Of a stretch of DNA of 64,000 nucleotides, positions 52,612-61,609 are shown piece by piece. The notes below the pieces were generated by a model. It saw nothing but the letters and a program-made list of their open reading frames with translations. It did not search any database and had not been told where the DNA came from. Each line of letters begins with the position of its first letter. The first letter of the stretch is position 1. The stretch spans positions 56,740-120,739 of the forward strand of contig NZ_QPJW01000014.1 in NCBI RefSeq assembly GCF_003337355.1, written 5' to 3'. This DNA comes from Fontibacillus phaseoli (GTDB lineage: Bacteria > Bacillota > Bacilli > Paenibacillales > Paenibacillaceae). Both the position numbers and the translations under genes were made by a program.

Positions 52612-54759
52612 ATGTCAACCCAAATAAACACCACCAAATTATATATCCCTGCGCTTCGGTCGAGGACGGTCATACGCCAGCGGTTAACTGAAAGATTGAA
52701 CAAGGGTCTGCACCGCAAATTGACTTTAATCTCTGCACCGGCGGGCTATGGCAAAACGACGTTAGTCTGCGAATGGCTAGCCGGTTGCGAGCGACCGGCT
52801 GCATGGCTTTCGCTTGAACAGGGAGACACCGAACTTACGCGTTTTTTGACGTATATGATTTCCGCTCTTCAGACTTTAGAGGAGAATATAGGAGAAGGCG
52901 TGCTTTCCGTGCTTCACTCCCCCCAACCGGCACCGACGGAGTCCATCCTGACGGCTCTTCTTAATGAACTTGCGGCCATTCCATCTCCATTCATCCTTGT
53001 CCTTGATGATTATCATGCGGCGAGCTCAAGAGAGGTCGACGAGGCGGTAAGCTTCTTGCTGGACCATCTTCCCACGCAACTGCACCTTGTCATAACGTCC
53101 CGCGAGGACCCGGCCATTTCTCTGCCACGGCTACGAGTTCGGGACCAATTAACCGAGCTGCGCGCTACAGATATGAGATTTACGCTTACCGAAGCCGAGA
53201 CCCTCTTTAACCATGTCATGGATCTTCATCTTTCCACGGATCATATAACCGAGTTGCAATCACGCACCGAAGGATGGGCTGCGGGCCTGCGCTTGGCTGC
53301 GCTCTCTATTCAGGAGGACCACGATGCCGATCGGCTCCTCCAGTCTTTCACGGGCAATCACCATTTCGTGCTGGATTATCTGGCAGAAGAGGTTCTGCAA
53401 CGGCAGCCTTCAGCCGTGCAGGATTTTTTGCTACGAACCTCTATCCTCGACCGATTATGCGGATCTTTGTGCGATGACATCATGGCCAATTCCGAGGCTT
53501 CCGGCAAAGACATGCTAATCGAGCTTGATCGTAGAAATTTATTTGTTGTTCCCATGGATCAGGAACGACGCTGGTATCGCTATCATCATTTGTTCGCGGA
53601 TATCCTCCGTAGACGGCTGCTGGAAAATATGAATGGGAGCGATATCACCGAATTACACCAACGAGCGAGCATTTGGTATGAAGACCATGGCTTCGAGATT
53701 GAGGCGTTTCATCATGCCGTAAAAGCTCAGGACATTACGCGAAGCTCGCGCCTGCTTCAAGGCGGCGGGATGCCGTTGCATCTGCGAGGAGCTGCAAGAA
53801 TGGCGCTCGACTGGCTGGAATCATTGCCTGCCAAGGAACTGGATGTAAGACCGGAGTTATGGGTGTATTATGGCTCTGCCCTATTGATAGCCGGTAAACC
53901 GACGGGAGTCGAACACAAGCTCCGAGCGGCAGAGGCTGCATTGGAAGGCATGGACCAAGAAGACGTTGGCGTCAAGGAACTGATCGGCTGGATCGCGGCC
54001 ACTCGCGCGACATTGGCCTCTTTGATGTTAGCCGATAATCACAATGGTGCGGAACCGAATCTACAAGCGGCCGAAGCGGCTATGCAAGTCTCGGGACTAG
54101 AAGATAAGACGGAGGATCTTGTCGGATTAATTACGCCTGCTCGAAATGCGGGGAAAAGTGAAACAAACGGAGTAGACCAAGTCATCGCCCAATCACGACG
54201 TGCGCTTGCCTATTTGCGACAGGACAATCTGCCTGCCCGGACGGCATCTGCTTGGATGTTGGGCGTCGCTTGCCAGCGGCGGGGGGATTATGCCGAAGCA
54301 TGCGCAGCTTATAACGAAGTCATAGCGAATTGCCGAATGATCGATCATCAACTGATGGCAGTAATGGCCACGATCGGAATCGCTCAGATAAGGGAAGCGG
54401 AAGGGCGGCCCGATCTGGCAGCGGAGTGTTACCGGGAAGCTCTAAGGCTTGCCGGCGGTCTGCCGCACCCAGCTATAAAAGAAGCCCAGATGGGTCTGGA
54501 GCGCGTGAGCCGCGTCCTCGAAGGCGAATTGAAGGATATCCTGATTGAGCCGCTTAGCCAGCGCGAAATTGAAGTGCTGCAGCTCATCGATCAGGGACTC
54601 TCCAACCGGGAGATCGCCGACAAGCTCTTCTTGGCATTGGATACGGTGAAGGGCCACAATCGAAGGATTTTTGAGAAGCTCCACGTGCAACGACGTACGG
54701 AAGCGATCGCTCGCGCCCGCGACCTCAATTTACTAAAGAGAACCCCAAAACCACACTAA
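52612..54759 (+). CDS. MalT-like LuxR-family transcriptional activator
   Basis: 715 residues from ATG 52612. An N-terminal STAND ATPase with Walker A ISAPAGYGKTTLV (about 39-51), FILVLDDYHAAS and TEGWAAGLRLAALS; TPR-like helical repeats (about 380-620); and a C-terminal LuxR HTH (LSQREIEVLQLIDQGLSNRE, IADKLFLALDTVKGHNRRIF). These large regulators bind an inducer and ATP, oligomerise and activate. The maltodextrin cluster is 3.5 kb downstream but has its own LacI repressor; a link is not shown. The gene has no ribosome binding site. Confidence 0.92.
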   Translation: MSTQINTTKLYIPALRSRTVIRQRLTERLNKGLHRKLTLISAPAGYGKTTLVCEWLAGCERPAAWLSLEQGDTELTRFLTYMISALQTLEENIGEGVLSVLHSPQPAPTESILTALLNELAAIPSPFILVLDDYHAASSREVDEAVSFLLDHLPTQLHLVITSREDPAISLPRLRVRDQLTELRATDMRFTLTEAETLFNHVMDLHLSTDHITELQSRTEGWAAGLRLAALSIQEDHDADRLLQSFTGNHHFVLDYLAEEVLQRQPSAVQDFLLRTSILDRLCGSLCDDIMANSEASGKDMLIELDRRNLFVVPMDQERRWYRYHHLFADILRRRLLENMNGSDITELHQRASIWYEDHGFEIEAFHHAVKAQDITRSSRLLQGGGMPLHLRGAARMALDWLESLPAKELDVRPELWVYYGSALLIAGKPTGVEHKLRAAEAALEGMDQEDVGVKELIGWIAATRATLASLMLADNHNGAEPNLQAAEAAMQVSGLEDKTEDLVGLITPARNAGKSETNGVDQVIAQSRRALAYLRQDNLPARTASAWMLGVACQRRGDYAEACAAYNEVIANCRMIDHQLMAVMATIGIAQIREAEGRPDLAAECYREALRLAGGLPHPAIKEAQMGLERVSRVLEGELKDILIEPLSQREIEVLQLIDQGLSNREIADKLFLALDTVKGHNRRIFEKLHVQRRTEAIARARDLNLLKRTPKPH

Positions 54760-54825
54760 AGTGTCTATAGGTCCTATCCTCTTTGAGCTATACTGCTATC
54801 AATTAGCTAGGAGAGGAGATCAGGC

Positions 54826-55491
54826 ATGAAAAAGGCGGAGAGAATGGTAGGGGCATTGTTTTTGTTATCAACGTGCTCCTTCCTGATAGGGAGTGGGATG
54901 TTGGATCCTATTTTGCATCGAAATGACTTGCTTGTCAGTGTGGATTCCGATCGAATGAGCGTGTTTGCAGGATTGTTCTTGGAGCTAGTTAACGCCATAG
55001 CGGTTGTGGGGATTGCCATGTTGCTGCAGCCGACATTAAAGAAATATCATGATGCGTTTGCGTTTGGTTACTTCGCTTCTCGTGTCATGGAGTCGGTATT
55101 GCTGATGATAAGTTTAATCGGTCCGCTGATCCTTCTCGCGTTAAGCAAGCAGTCTGTATCCGCAGGAACTACCGGTGATTCATATCTGCAAACGTTAGGG
55201 AATTTAGCGGTGGAAGCCCACTATTTGCTGTTCGATATAGCCATGCTTGTACTGAGTTTAGGGAGCTTGTTATTTTGCTATATTCTCTATCGATCAAGAT
55301 TAGTTCCGCGATGGTTGTCCATTATCGGCCTAATCGGGTATACGGGTCTGTTAGCAAGTAGTTCTCTGTCCGTGGCCGGACTGGATGCCGGAGAGGTTCT
55401 TTACATCCCTGGAGCGATATTCGAACTCGTCTTACCGGTTTGGCTCATGGTGAAGGGATTTAATCCGCATGCGCAAGCTTCCGCCAAATAA
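54826..55491 (+). CDS. DUF4386 membrane protein
   Basis: 221 residues, AGGAGAGGAG upstream. Six predicted helices, starting ALFLLSTCSFLIGSGMLDPI, with FGYFASRVMESVLLMISLIG and WLSIIGLIGYTGLLASSSLS, matching DUF4386. Function unknown. TATACT 35 bp before the ATG could be its -10. Confidence 0.88.
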   Translation: MKKAERMVGALFLLSTCSFLIGSGMLDPILHRNDLLVSVDSDRMSVFAGLFLELVNAIAVVGIAMLLQPTLKKYHDAFAFGYFASRVMESVLLMISLIGPLILLALSKQSVSAGTTGDSYLQTLGNLAVEAHYLLFDIAMLVLSLGSLLFCYILYRSRLVPRWLSIIGLIGYTGLLASSSLSVAGLDAGEVLYIPGAIFELVLPVWLMVKGFNPHAQASAK

Positions 55492-55508
55492 GGTTCAGAT
55501 TCTTTTGA

Positions 55509-55880
55509 CTATTTTCGTTTTTTTCCAACAGCGCCAAGGAAAATAATGAATTCTTCATCACCGTCTAAACCTAATACCTCGTCGATCAGGTTTTGGTCAT
55601 AAATACCGATCGCACAAGCTCCGGCATCGATCGATTCGCTTGCCAGATAAAGGTTCTGAGAAACATGTCCTATATCGATCAGAATTTTTTTATGTGCTGA
55701 GATATCATATTTCCATTCGGAACGGTATGGAATTGTACTCCATGCGAACATTACGGCAGCCTTTTTCGCGAAATTCGGGACAAATGGCTGCTCTAATGTA
55801 ATGGCATCAATTTTTTGATCAATTTCATCTAGCCCCTCCTTTAATATTTCTACTGAATAAAAGTATACACGTCCAGGCAA
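55509..55880 (-). pseudogene. C-terminal fragment of a SagB/ThcOx-type nitroreductase
   Basis: 123 residues. AWSTIPYRSEWKYDISAHKK, DIGHVSQNLYLASESIDAGA and the ending GLDGDEEFIIFLGAVG are the C-terminal half of SagB-type FMN oxidoreductases, about 250 residues when complete. The N-terminal half is absent, and the sequence beyond 55880 is not coding. Truncated remnant. Confidence 0.75.
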
Positions 55881-55960
55881 TTGTGATTGTGATACGAATC
55901 ACGTACTTTTCATTTGCATAAAAGGAGTTCCCTTCCGGCTCCTCTTTGATTTCTCGTCAA

Positions 55961-56040
55961 TAGCTCCGTTACGGTGAACCCTACCATAAGTGACGGCGAA
56001 AAATTTTGTTGTGGAAAGTTGAATCGTCAATACGCTTCGT
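55961..56040. repeat. Degenerate repeat with an RlmH-att-like core
   Basis: Related to 38411-38486. The core GAACCCTACCATAAGTGA (55974) matches attR at 14/18 and, in one frame, reads GEPYHK-stop, exactly the RlmH C-terminus. The neighbouring gap 56041-56168 has no gene. Confidence 0.5.
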
Positions 56041-56168
56041 TGCTGGGTCTTGGGCAGACGGCTGTGTCAGAGTACAACGCCCGTGGCCGCCGCGGTAAAC
56101 GGTTTTTAGGATTTAGAAGTAGGAGTGGTATGGGTGATCGTTCTGAAAGATATTAGTAAAAAGTTGAA

Positions 56169-56197
56169 TTGACATGTAACAACTGACATAGTAAAAT
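56169..56197 (+). promoter_or_regulatory. Sigma-A promoter of the carbohydrate-binding lipoprotein gene
   Basis: TTGACA (56169), 17-bp spacer, TAAAAT (56192); operator O1 begins at the next base. Confidence 0.85.
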
Positions 56198-56281
56198 TTG
56201 CTTAAACAGTTAAGCAACAAAAATTAGGCGTCTTTTGCTTAGACGCTATTTATTTTAATTTTTGCTTAACCGGTTAATCAA
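56198..56281. promoter_or_regulatory. Two LacI-type operators
   Basis: O1 TTGCTTAAACAGTTAAGCAA (56198-56217) has perfect 8-bp arms and covers the transcription start. O2 TTGCTTAACCGGTTAATCAA (56262-56281) has a TTAACCGGTTAA core. Centres are 64 bp apart. Likely bound by the LacI-family protein at 57544-58341. Confidence 0.75.
56228..56254 (+). terminator. Attenuator-like hairpin between the operators
   Basis: GCGTCT-TTTGCTT-AGACGC followed by TATTTATTTT, inside the transcribed leader of the lipoprotein gene. Weak (6-bp stem). Confidence 0.4.
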
Positions 56282-56299
56282 TCGGGAGGGTTAGAATTT

Positions 56300-57463
56300 A
56301 TGAGAAAATGCAGAGCTATATTTATGGTATTATTATCTATTTTCTTAAGCATTTTTTTACTGACTGCTTGCGGAAAATCAGACTCCACAATGGAACCTGC
56401 CGTATCAAAAAACCCGGATAGTTCAAAGGAAGACATAAAGAAAACGCTATATATAGTAACTTTTTATGATATGGATGGGAGTACGGAATTATCAAAAGAA
56501 GAAGTCAAGGAGAATGAATCGGTAAGTGAATATACCCCAAAGAAAGAGAACTATATATTTATGGGCTGGTATGCAACACCTTCTTTAACCCATAAATATG
56601 ACTTTAGCACACCAGTGACTGCCGATACGAAAATCTTTGCAGGCTTTTTAGAAGATAAGGAAGATACAAGGAGTTTTGCTGTTGTTGGAAGCGGTAAGAG
56701 TCCGATCCTCGTCACCTCCAACTGGGGAACTGTGATTAACGACAATCTGATTCTAACCAAGGAGAAAGATGAAAACGCTTACTCCATAAACATGGATTTG
56801 TATGAAGGTGACGAATTCCAGTTAGCGACGAATTCTTCATGGTTTAACCAAAGGGGGGCAGGCTATTTAACGACTACAAGTCAGGACGGAATGGAATACT
56901 TTGCGGGCTCTGGCGGTAATTATCAATCGGCTGAAGCCAAAAAGGCTAATATTAAATGCCTCAAATCCGGTAACTATACCCTTAAGTTGACTACATATCC
57001 TGGTGCTGATGTCTATGATACCGAGAATAGCAATTACACCGAAGCGACGAAAGAAAATTTTAATTCGAATCCCTACGATACCATTGAGTGGATATATAAC
57101 GGGGAACCTAAGGACCCAATAGCGGATATTACAACCTCATACTATATTAAGAGTTCCATTACAACCGGCTGGAATGACGTTTATAAAGACGAATACAGAT
57201 TCAAAGAAATAGACGGACTACCTGCTTTAACCATTAAGTTAGCGGAGAAAGAAGAATTTTTATTTACTTCCACAGTCAAAGCGGGAGACGCAGAAAGTGT
57301 AGGAAACGAGTATGTAAAATTCAGTAATATTAAGGACAAAAATTCGCTGGAATTTGTTGAGGGCAGTGCCAGTGATAATATCATCGCAAAAGCGGCGGGA
57401 GTTTATACCTTTACCTATAATCCGGAAACGAAAGAACTGACCGTAAGCTTTAAGACAAAATAG
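56300..57463 (+). CDS. Carbohydrate-binding lipoprotein with an InlB-type repeat
   Basis: 387 residues, GGGAGGG upstream. Signal peptide with lipobox LLTAC (Cys24). An InlB B-repeat (Listeria-Bacteroides type) follows at about 50-115: YIVTFYDMDGSTELSKEEVK, then GWYATP and DFSTPVTADTKIFAGF. Two beta domains with Trp and Gly spacing (DEFQLATNSSWFNQRG; TTGWNDVYKDEYRF) resemble starch-binding SusE/F-like or CBM26-type modules. It probably presents maltodextrin at the cell surface to the ABC transporter. Controlled by the O1/O2 operators. Confidence 0.8.
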   Translation: MRKCRAIFMVLLSIFLSIFLLTACGKSDSTMEPAVSKNPDSSKEDIKKTLYIVTFYDMDGSTELSKEEVKENESVSEYTPKKENYIFMGWYATPSLTHKYDFSTPVTADTKIFAGFLEDKEDTRSFAVVGSGKSPILVTSNWGTVINDNLILTKEKDENAYSINMDLYEGDEFQLATNSSWFNQRGAGYLTTTSQDGMEYFAGSGGNYQSAEAKKANIKCLKSGNYTLKLTTYPGADVYDTENSNYTEATKENFNSNPYDTIEWIYNGEPKDPIADITTSYYIKSSITTGWNDVYKDEYRFKEIDGLPALTIKLAEKEEFLFTSTVKAGDAESVGNEYVKFSNIKDKNSLEFVEGSASDNIIAKAAGVYTFTYNPETKELTVSFKTK

Positions 57464-57500
57464 AAAATTCAAAAGTAAACAGGCCGCCGCATTTCACGGC

Positions 57501-57533
57501 AAAAGGCTGCCCTATATTTTACGGCAGCCTTTT
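57501..57533. terminator. Bidirectional terminator
   Basis: AAAAGGCTGCC / GGCAGCCTTTT, 11-bp perfect arms, between the lipoprotein and the converging LacI gene. Confidence 0.92.
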
Positions 57534-57543
57534 GCAAAGATGA

Positions 57544-58341
57544 TTATACAAATTGGGCGTGTTCCATATCAGGAATGCGATTTATAGCAAAGTCTATGCA
57601 ACGATACACCCTGTCCATTTTCGAATGCAAGTCGTACGGAATATAGCAGGAATGTTCCTTTCCTGCCATAAGATCCTTCAGGGCACTCTGATTATATACG
57701 CAATTTTGATTAGCAATCTCTGAAATATCCGTTAAATCCTTTACAAACTTTACTTCACGGAAAGTTTTGCAGATAAACGATTTTAATAACTCATTGTTTG
57801 GAGGTAGACATAAATAGAAGTAATTATCTTCTCCAAAATGTTGATCCGCATGTTGCTTTAGAAGTTTATAGTCGCTGCAAATTTGAAAAAACCAGGGAAT
57901 ATCAATTAAGCAGTCAACGGCGATTACAGGAACAAGATTCTTATCCCCGATCCGAAGGAAAAAATCAAGTGTAGCGTCAAAACATACAATGGCATCTACG
58001 TGATTTAATTTTGCAATTTCCTTATTATCTTGGATAACCAGATGATATCCGTAATGCGTCGAAACCTCGGATAATGCCTCAATCAAAAGTAATTGCTCGG
58101 AACGTTTTAACAGAGAACTCTCAGGCATCATATAAAGAGCGATATTATAAGTTTTGCTTGTAGACAGAGACTTCGCTGAGGAATTTGGTTTATAGTCCAA
58201 CAGATTGACTATTTGCAGAACCTTCTTCCTTGTTTCTTCGCTGATTCGTTGATCCGTGCGGTTATTTATCACATATGAAATTGTGGCCACCGAGACACCT
58301 GCTTGCTTAGCAATGTCTTTCATTGTAATTTTTTTATCCAT
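57544..58341 (-). CDS. LacI-family repressor with a short effector domain
   Basis: 265 residues. LacI HTH: MKDIAKQAGVSVATISYVIN near 6-25 and RKKVLQIVNLLDYKPNSSAK hinge region. The effector half is about 70 residues shorter than the usual 330-340 and diverged, although VDAIVCFDATLDFF and VIAVDCLID keep the periplasmic-binding-protein pattern. It may lack the last subdomain helices. Divergent from the GH13 gene and converging on the lipoprotein gene, so it is the likely local maltodextrin repressor. Confidence 0.85.
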   Translation of the reverse strand: MDKKITMKDIAKQAGVSVATISYVINNRTDQRISEETRKKVLQIVNLLDYKPNSSAKSLSTSKTYNIALYMMPESSLLKRSEQLLLIEALSEVSTHYGYHLVIQDNKEIAKLNHVDAIVCFDATLDFFLRIGDKNLVPVIAVDCLIDIPWFFQICSDYKLLKQHADQHFGEDNYFYLCLPPNNELLKSFICKTFREVKFVKDLTDISEIANQNCVYNQSALKDLMAGKEHSCYIPYDLHSKMDRVYRCIDFAINRIPDMEHAQFV

Positions 58342-58426
58342 GACTTAGTTATATACTCAATTGGCATTTTTGTGAATATACAAAAAAACGGATAGATAAA
58401 AATCTAACATCAGAGGGATGGATACC

Positions 58427-60124
58427 ATGAATAAACAAGCACTATTACATATACCTGAATCAAAATACTGCTATCCCGTAAATCAGAATACGATCATATT
58501 ACGTTTGCGTATGGATAAAGAAGATGAAATAGGCTGCGTTGAGGTAGTATACGGTTGTAAATACAAGTTCCACATGGAACAAAAAGCGGCAGTAATGGAA
58601 GAGAAATATAAGGATGATCTATTTAAATACTACGAAATAGAACTTAAGTTGGAAGATGTAAGACTATCCTATGTGTTTCGAATTTGGAAGGGTCAGGAAT
58701 GCCGCTATTTTTCCGAAGATGGGCTTACTTCCGCCTATGATTTTAAATTGTCCTATTATAATTCCTTTCAGCTACCCTATATAAATGAAAATGATATTCA
58801 TGAAGTAGTGGAGTGGATGCGGGGCGCCGTGTTTTATGAAATTTTTATCGACCGCTTTTATCAAGGGTTAATAGATAAAACTACGGATTATATCAATTTG
58901 GAATGGGGCAGGATACCGGATCCCAAGAGCTTCACAGGCGGAGATATTCCGGGCGTTACGCGCAAGTTGGATTACCTAAAGGATCTTGGGGTAAATGGCA
59001 TCTACTTAACTCCCGTATTCGAGTCCATTTCCAACCATAAATATGATACATCCAATTATAAAAAAATTGACCGGCATTTTGGAACAAATGAGGATCTTTA
59101 TAAACTAGTAAACGAGGCTCATAAACGAGGTATTAAGATAGTATTGGATGCGGTATTCAATCACTGCAGCAATCTGCTGCCGCAATTTCAGGATGTGCTT
59201 TTAAAAGGAAAAGAATCCAAGTATTTTAATTGGTTCATGATTGATGGCGATAGCATTGATACCCAAAACATCAATTATGAGGTGTTTGGTTACAGCGAAT
59301 ATATGCCAAAGTTTAATACCAGTAACCCCGAAGTACAAGAATTTCTATTGGATATAGCTCTCTTCTGGATCAAGGAATACGATATTGACGGTTGGCGCTT
59401 GGATGTATCGGATGAGGTTTCTCATCACTTTTGGAGAAAGTTAAGAGAAGCGGTTAAGAAAGTTAAGCCGGAGTGTGTAATCATCGGGGAAAACTGGCAC
59501 GATGCCAATGCATTTTTACAGGGAGACCAGTATGACAGCATCATGAATTACGCCTTTACCAAAGCCTGCCTGGATTATTATGCTTTCCAGACGGTTAACG
59601 CACAGGGCTTTGCCGAAAAGTTAAATCATTTGTTAATGAGAAATAGCGGGCAGGTTAACGCTATGATGCTGAATCTTTTGGATTCTCACGATACGGACCG
59701 TTTTTTTACCTCTGTAAATAAGAATAAGGACCGCTTACTTTCGGCCATTGCCGTCATGTGTATGTATATGGGGGCACCTTGTGTTTATTATGGGACGGAA
59801 TTATACCTTGAGGGAGGATATGATCCGGATAACAGAAGGTGTTTTGATTGGGAGGAATCCCGCTGGGATATTCCGTTTTTGGAGATTTTAAAAAGTCTGT
59901 TGTCATTAAAGCAAAAGCCCGCTTTACAGAAGGGAGATATCCGTATTTCCTATGATGAGAATCTATGCTATATCATTCGAACCTTTGAAAACAGTGAAAT
60001 TATATTAATTCTGAATCAATCCGGTAAAACAGTACGCATAAGCCAAACAGGCTCAATACTGGCTCAAAATAAATTGCTGGAATGCAACTTATCAACGGAT
60101 GGATTTGCAGTTTACGAAAATTAG
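58427..60124 (+). CDS. GH13 neopullulanase/cyclomaltodextrinase-like enzyme
   Basis: 565 residues from ATG 58427 (AGAGGG upstream; ATG 58418 is too close). An N-terminal beta domain (about 1-115), then the GH13 barrel: VFYEIFIDRFYQG, DAVFNHCS, nucleophile Asp in DGWRLDVSDE (about 325), acid/base Glu in IIGENWH (about 354) and Asp in LLDSHDTDRF (about 421). The N-domain and the MPKFNTSNPEV motif fit subfamily GH13_20. No signal peptide, so it hydrolyses imported maltodextrins or cyclodextrins in the cytoplasm. Probably starts the operon with the ABC genes; the solute-binding protein starts about 12 bp later. Confidence 0.93.
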   Translation: MNKQALLHIPESKYCYPVNQNTIILRLRMDKEDEIGCVEVVYGCKYKFHMEQKAAVMEEKYKDDLFKYYEIELKLEDVRLSYVFRIWKGQECRYFSEDGLTSAYDFKLSYYNSFQLPYINENDIHEVVEWMRGAVFYEIFIDRFYQGLIDKTTDYINLEWGRIPDPKSFTGGDIPGVTRKLDYLKDLGVNGIYLTPVFESISNHKYDTSNYKKIDRHFGTNEDLYKLVNEAHKRGIKIVLDAVFNHCSNLLPQFQDVLLKGKESKYFNWFMIDGDSIDTQNINYEVFGYSEYMPKFNTSNPEVQEFLLDIALFWIKEYDIDGWRLDVSDEVSHHFWRKLREAVKKVKPECVIIGENWHDANAFLQGDQYDSIMNYAFTKACLDYYAFQTVNAQGFAEKLNHLLMRNSGQVNAMMLNLLDSHDTDRFFTSVNKNKDRLLSAIAVMCMYMGAPCVYYGTELYLEGGYDPDNRRCFDWEESRWDIPFLEILKSLLSLKQKPALQKGDIRISYDENLCYIIRTFENSEIILILNQSGKTVRISQTGSILAQNKLLECNLSTDGFAVYEN

Positions 60125-60135
60125 AGGAGTGGATG

Positions 60136-61599
60136 ATGATGAAGAGATTTTTCGGCCTTTTCCTAGTAGTCTTGTTAAGCGTAGGACAACTGACCGGCTG
60201 TAAATCAGAAGCCTTGGATGAGAAGGATCCGTCTGCCCAGACCAATGCATTAAAATCGATTTACAACGGCGAATTAGAAAGAAATGTGACACTTCGCATC
60301 CTTGAAAATGACACAGCCATCGAACAGGGATACTTTAAACAATTAATTGACGCCTTTAATGAGAAATATAAGGATTACGGAATTGTTGCAGTGGATGCCA
60401 ATATGGATCAGCGCAGTAATTTGGCGGACGACGGACCTTATGGATATGGGCCGGATGTATTGTATCAGGCCAATGACTCCATTATGAAATATGTAAAAGG
60501 GAAACATATTTATCCAATCCCTGCAGAATCTTTGGAGTCCTTTTCCCAGATTCCCGAAAACGCATGGGAGGCATATAAGTCCGAGGTAGACGGCAAACCC
60601 TATTATATGGGAGTTCCCGTAAATGTCCAGACCTCCATGTTATTTTATCGTAAGGATATGCTTCCTAAAGACTGGGAGACCAATTGGGATGACAATAAGA
60701 ATAAGGTACCGGACATGGTAGAGAACTGGAATGCTTTGTATAAGTATTCAAAAGCAACCGTTGAATCGGGTACTGGAAAATATGGCTATATGCGGTCATT
60801 ATATGATGTATATTTTTCTTCCGGCTTCCTTTTCTCCTATGGAGGTTATATCTTTGGAGATCATAATACGAACCCAAAAGAAGTGGGATTATCTGCCGGT
60901 AATGCCGAGGTTGGAGCAAATGTTTTGTTAAAACTTGCTTCTGTAATGAATGAAGAGTGCATAGACGATTCCATAACAGTAAATGGCTATAGCAAAATTG
61001 CAGATGGTACCTATTTTGCAACGATGACAACACCGGATGTGTATACCTTATTTATTAAAGAGCTGGCATTGGAATATGAAAAGCAAGGGATGAGTACGGA
61101 GAAGGCTAAAGCATTGGCTGAAGAAAATCTGGTTGTAGCCGGACTGCCTATGCTGCCTGCAAGTGGTGATTTAACGGAAGAAAATCCGGAATTAATCCCT
61201 CAAAAGGCTATGGGAGGCATAAACGGATATGCCATCAGTGCTTATACAAAAGCACCCAATGCCAGCCTTGCTTTTGTGGAATTTGCCGCAAGTTATGAGA
61301 TGATCATGAAGCGACAGGAGCTGCTTGGAAGTATACCGGCACGTTCCGATGCTGCTAAGGCGGTCGGAGGAGTCTCGGAAATCGTATTTAATAACTTAAA
61401 TGAAGGAAACGTGGTAGTAATGCCATCCATTACGGAAATGGTACAGGTATGGTCACCGTCAGAGACCTTCTTTACGGATTTAGCAAAGGATGCTTTTCGT
61501 ACATCCGATAAAAAATATACTTCTTTAGAAGAGCTAAAGAGTGGGTTAAAGGTTGTAGATCAGCAAATCTATGATGCCATCCACACACTTTCTAATTAG
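60136..61599 (+). CDS. Maltodextrin ABC transporter solute-binding lipoprotein
   Basis: 487 residues from ATG 60136 (ATG 60139 equally possible; GAGGAG upstream). Signal peptide ending in lipobox QLTGC. The SBP_bac_1 fold is shown by DVLYQANDSIMKYVKG, YYMGVPVNVQTSMLFYRKDM and MGGINGYAISAYTKAPNASL. The ligand is inferred from the adjacent GH13 enzyme and MalF/G proteins. Anchored outside the membrane. Confidence 0.92.
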   Translation: MMKRFFGLFLVVLLSVGQLTGCKSEALDEKDPSAQTNALKSIYNGELERNVTLRILENDTAIEQGYFKQLIDAFNEKYKDYGIVAVDANMDQRSNLADDGPYGYGPDVLYQANDSIMKYVKGKHIYPIPAESLESFSQIPENAWEAYKSEVDGKPYYMGVPVNVQTSMLFYRKDMLPKDWETNWDDNKNKVPDMVENWNALYKYSKATVESGTGKYGYMRSLYDVYFSSGFLFSYGGYIFGDHNTNPKEVGLSAGNAEVGANVLLKLASVMNEECIDDSITVNGYSKIADGTYFATMTTPDVYTLFIKELALEYEKQGMSTEKAKALAEENLVVAGLPMLPASGDLTEENPELIPQKAMGGINGYAISAYTKAPNASLAFVEFAASYEMIMKRQELLGSIPARSDAAKAVGGVSEIVFNNLNEGNVVVMPSITEMVQVWSPSETFFTDLAKDAFRTSDKKYTSLEELKSGLKVVDQQIYDAIHTLSN

Positions 61600-61609
61600 A
61601 GGTGTTTAT

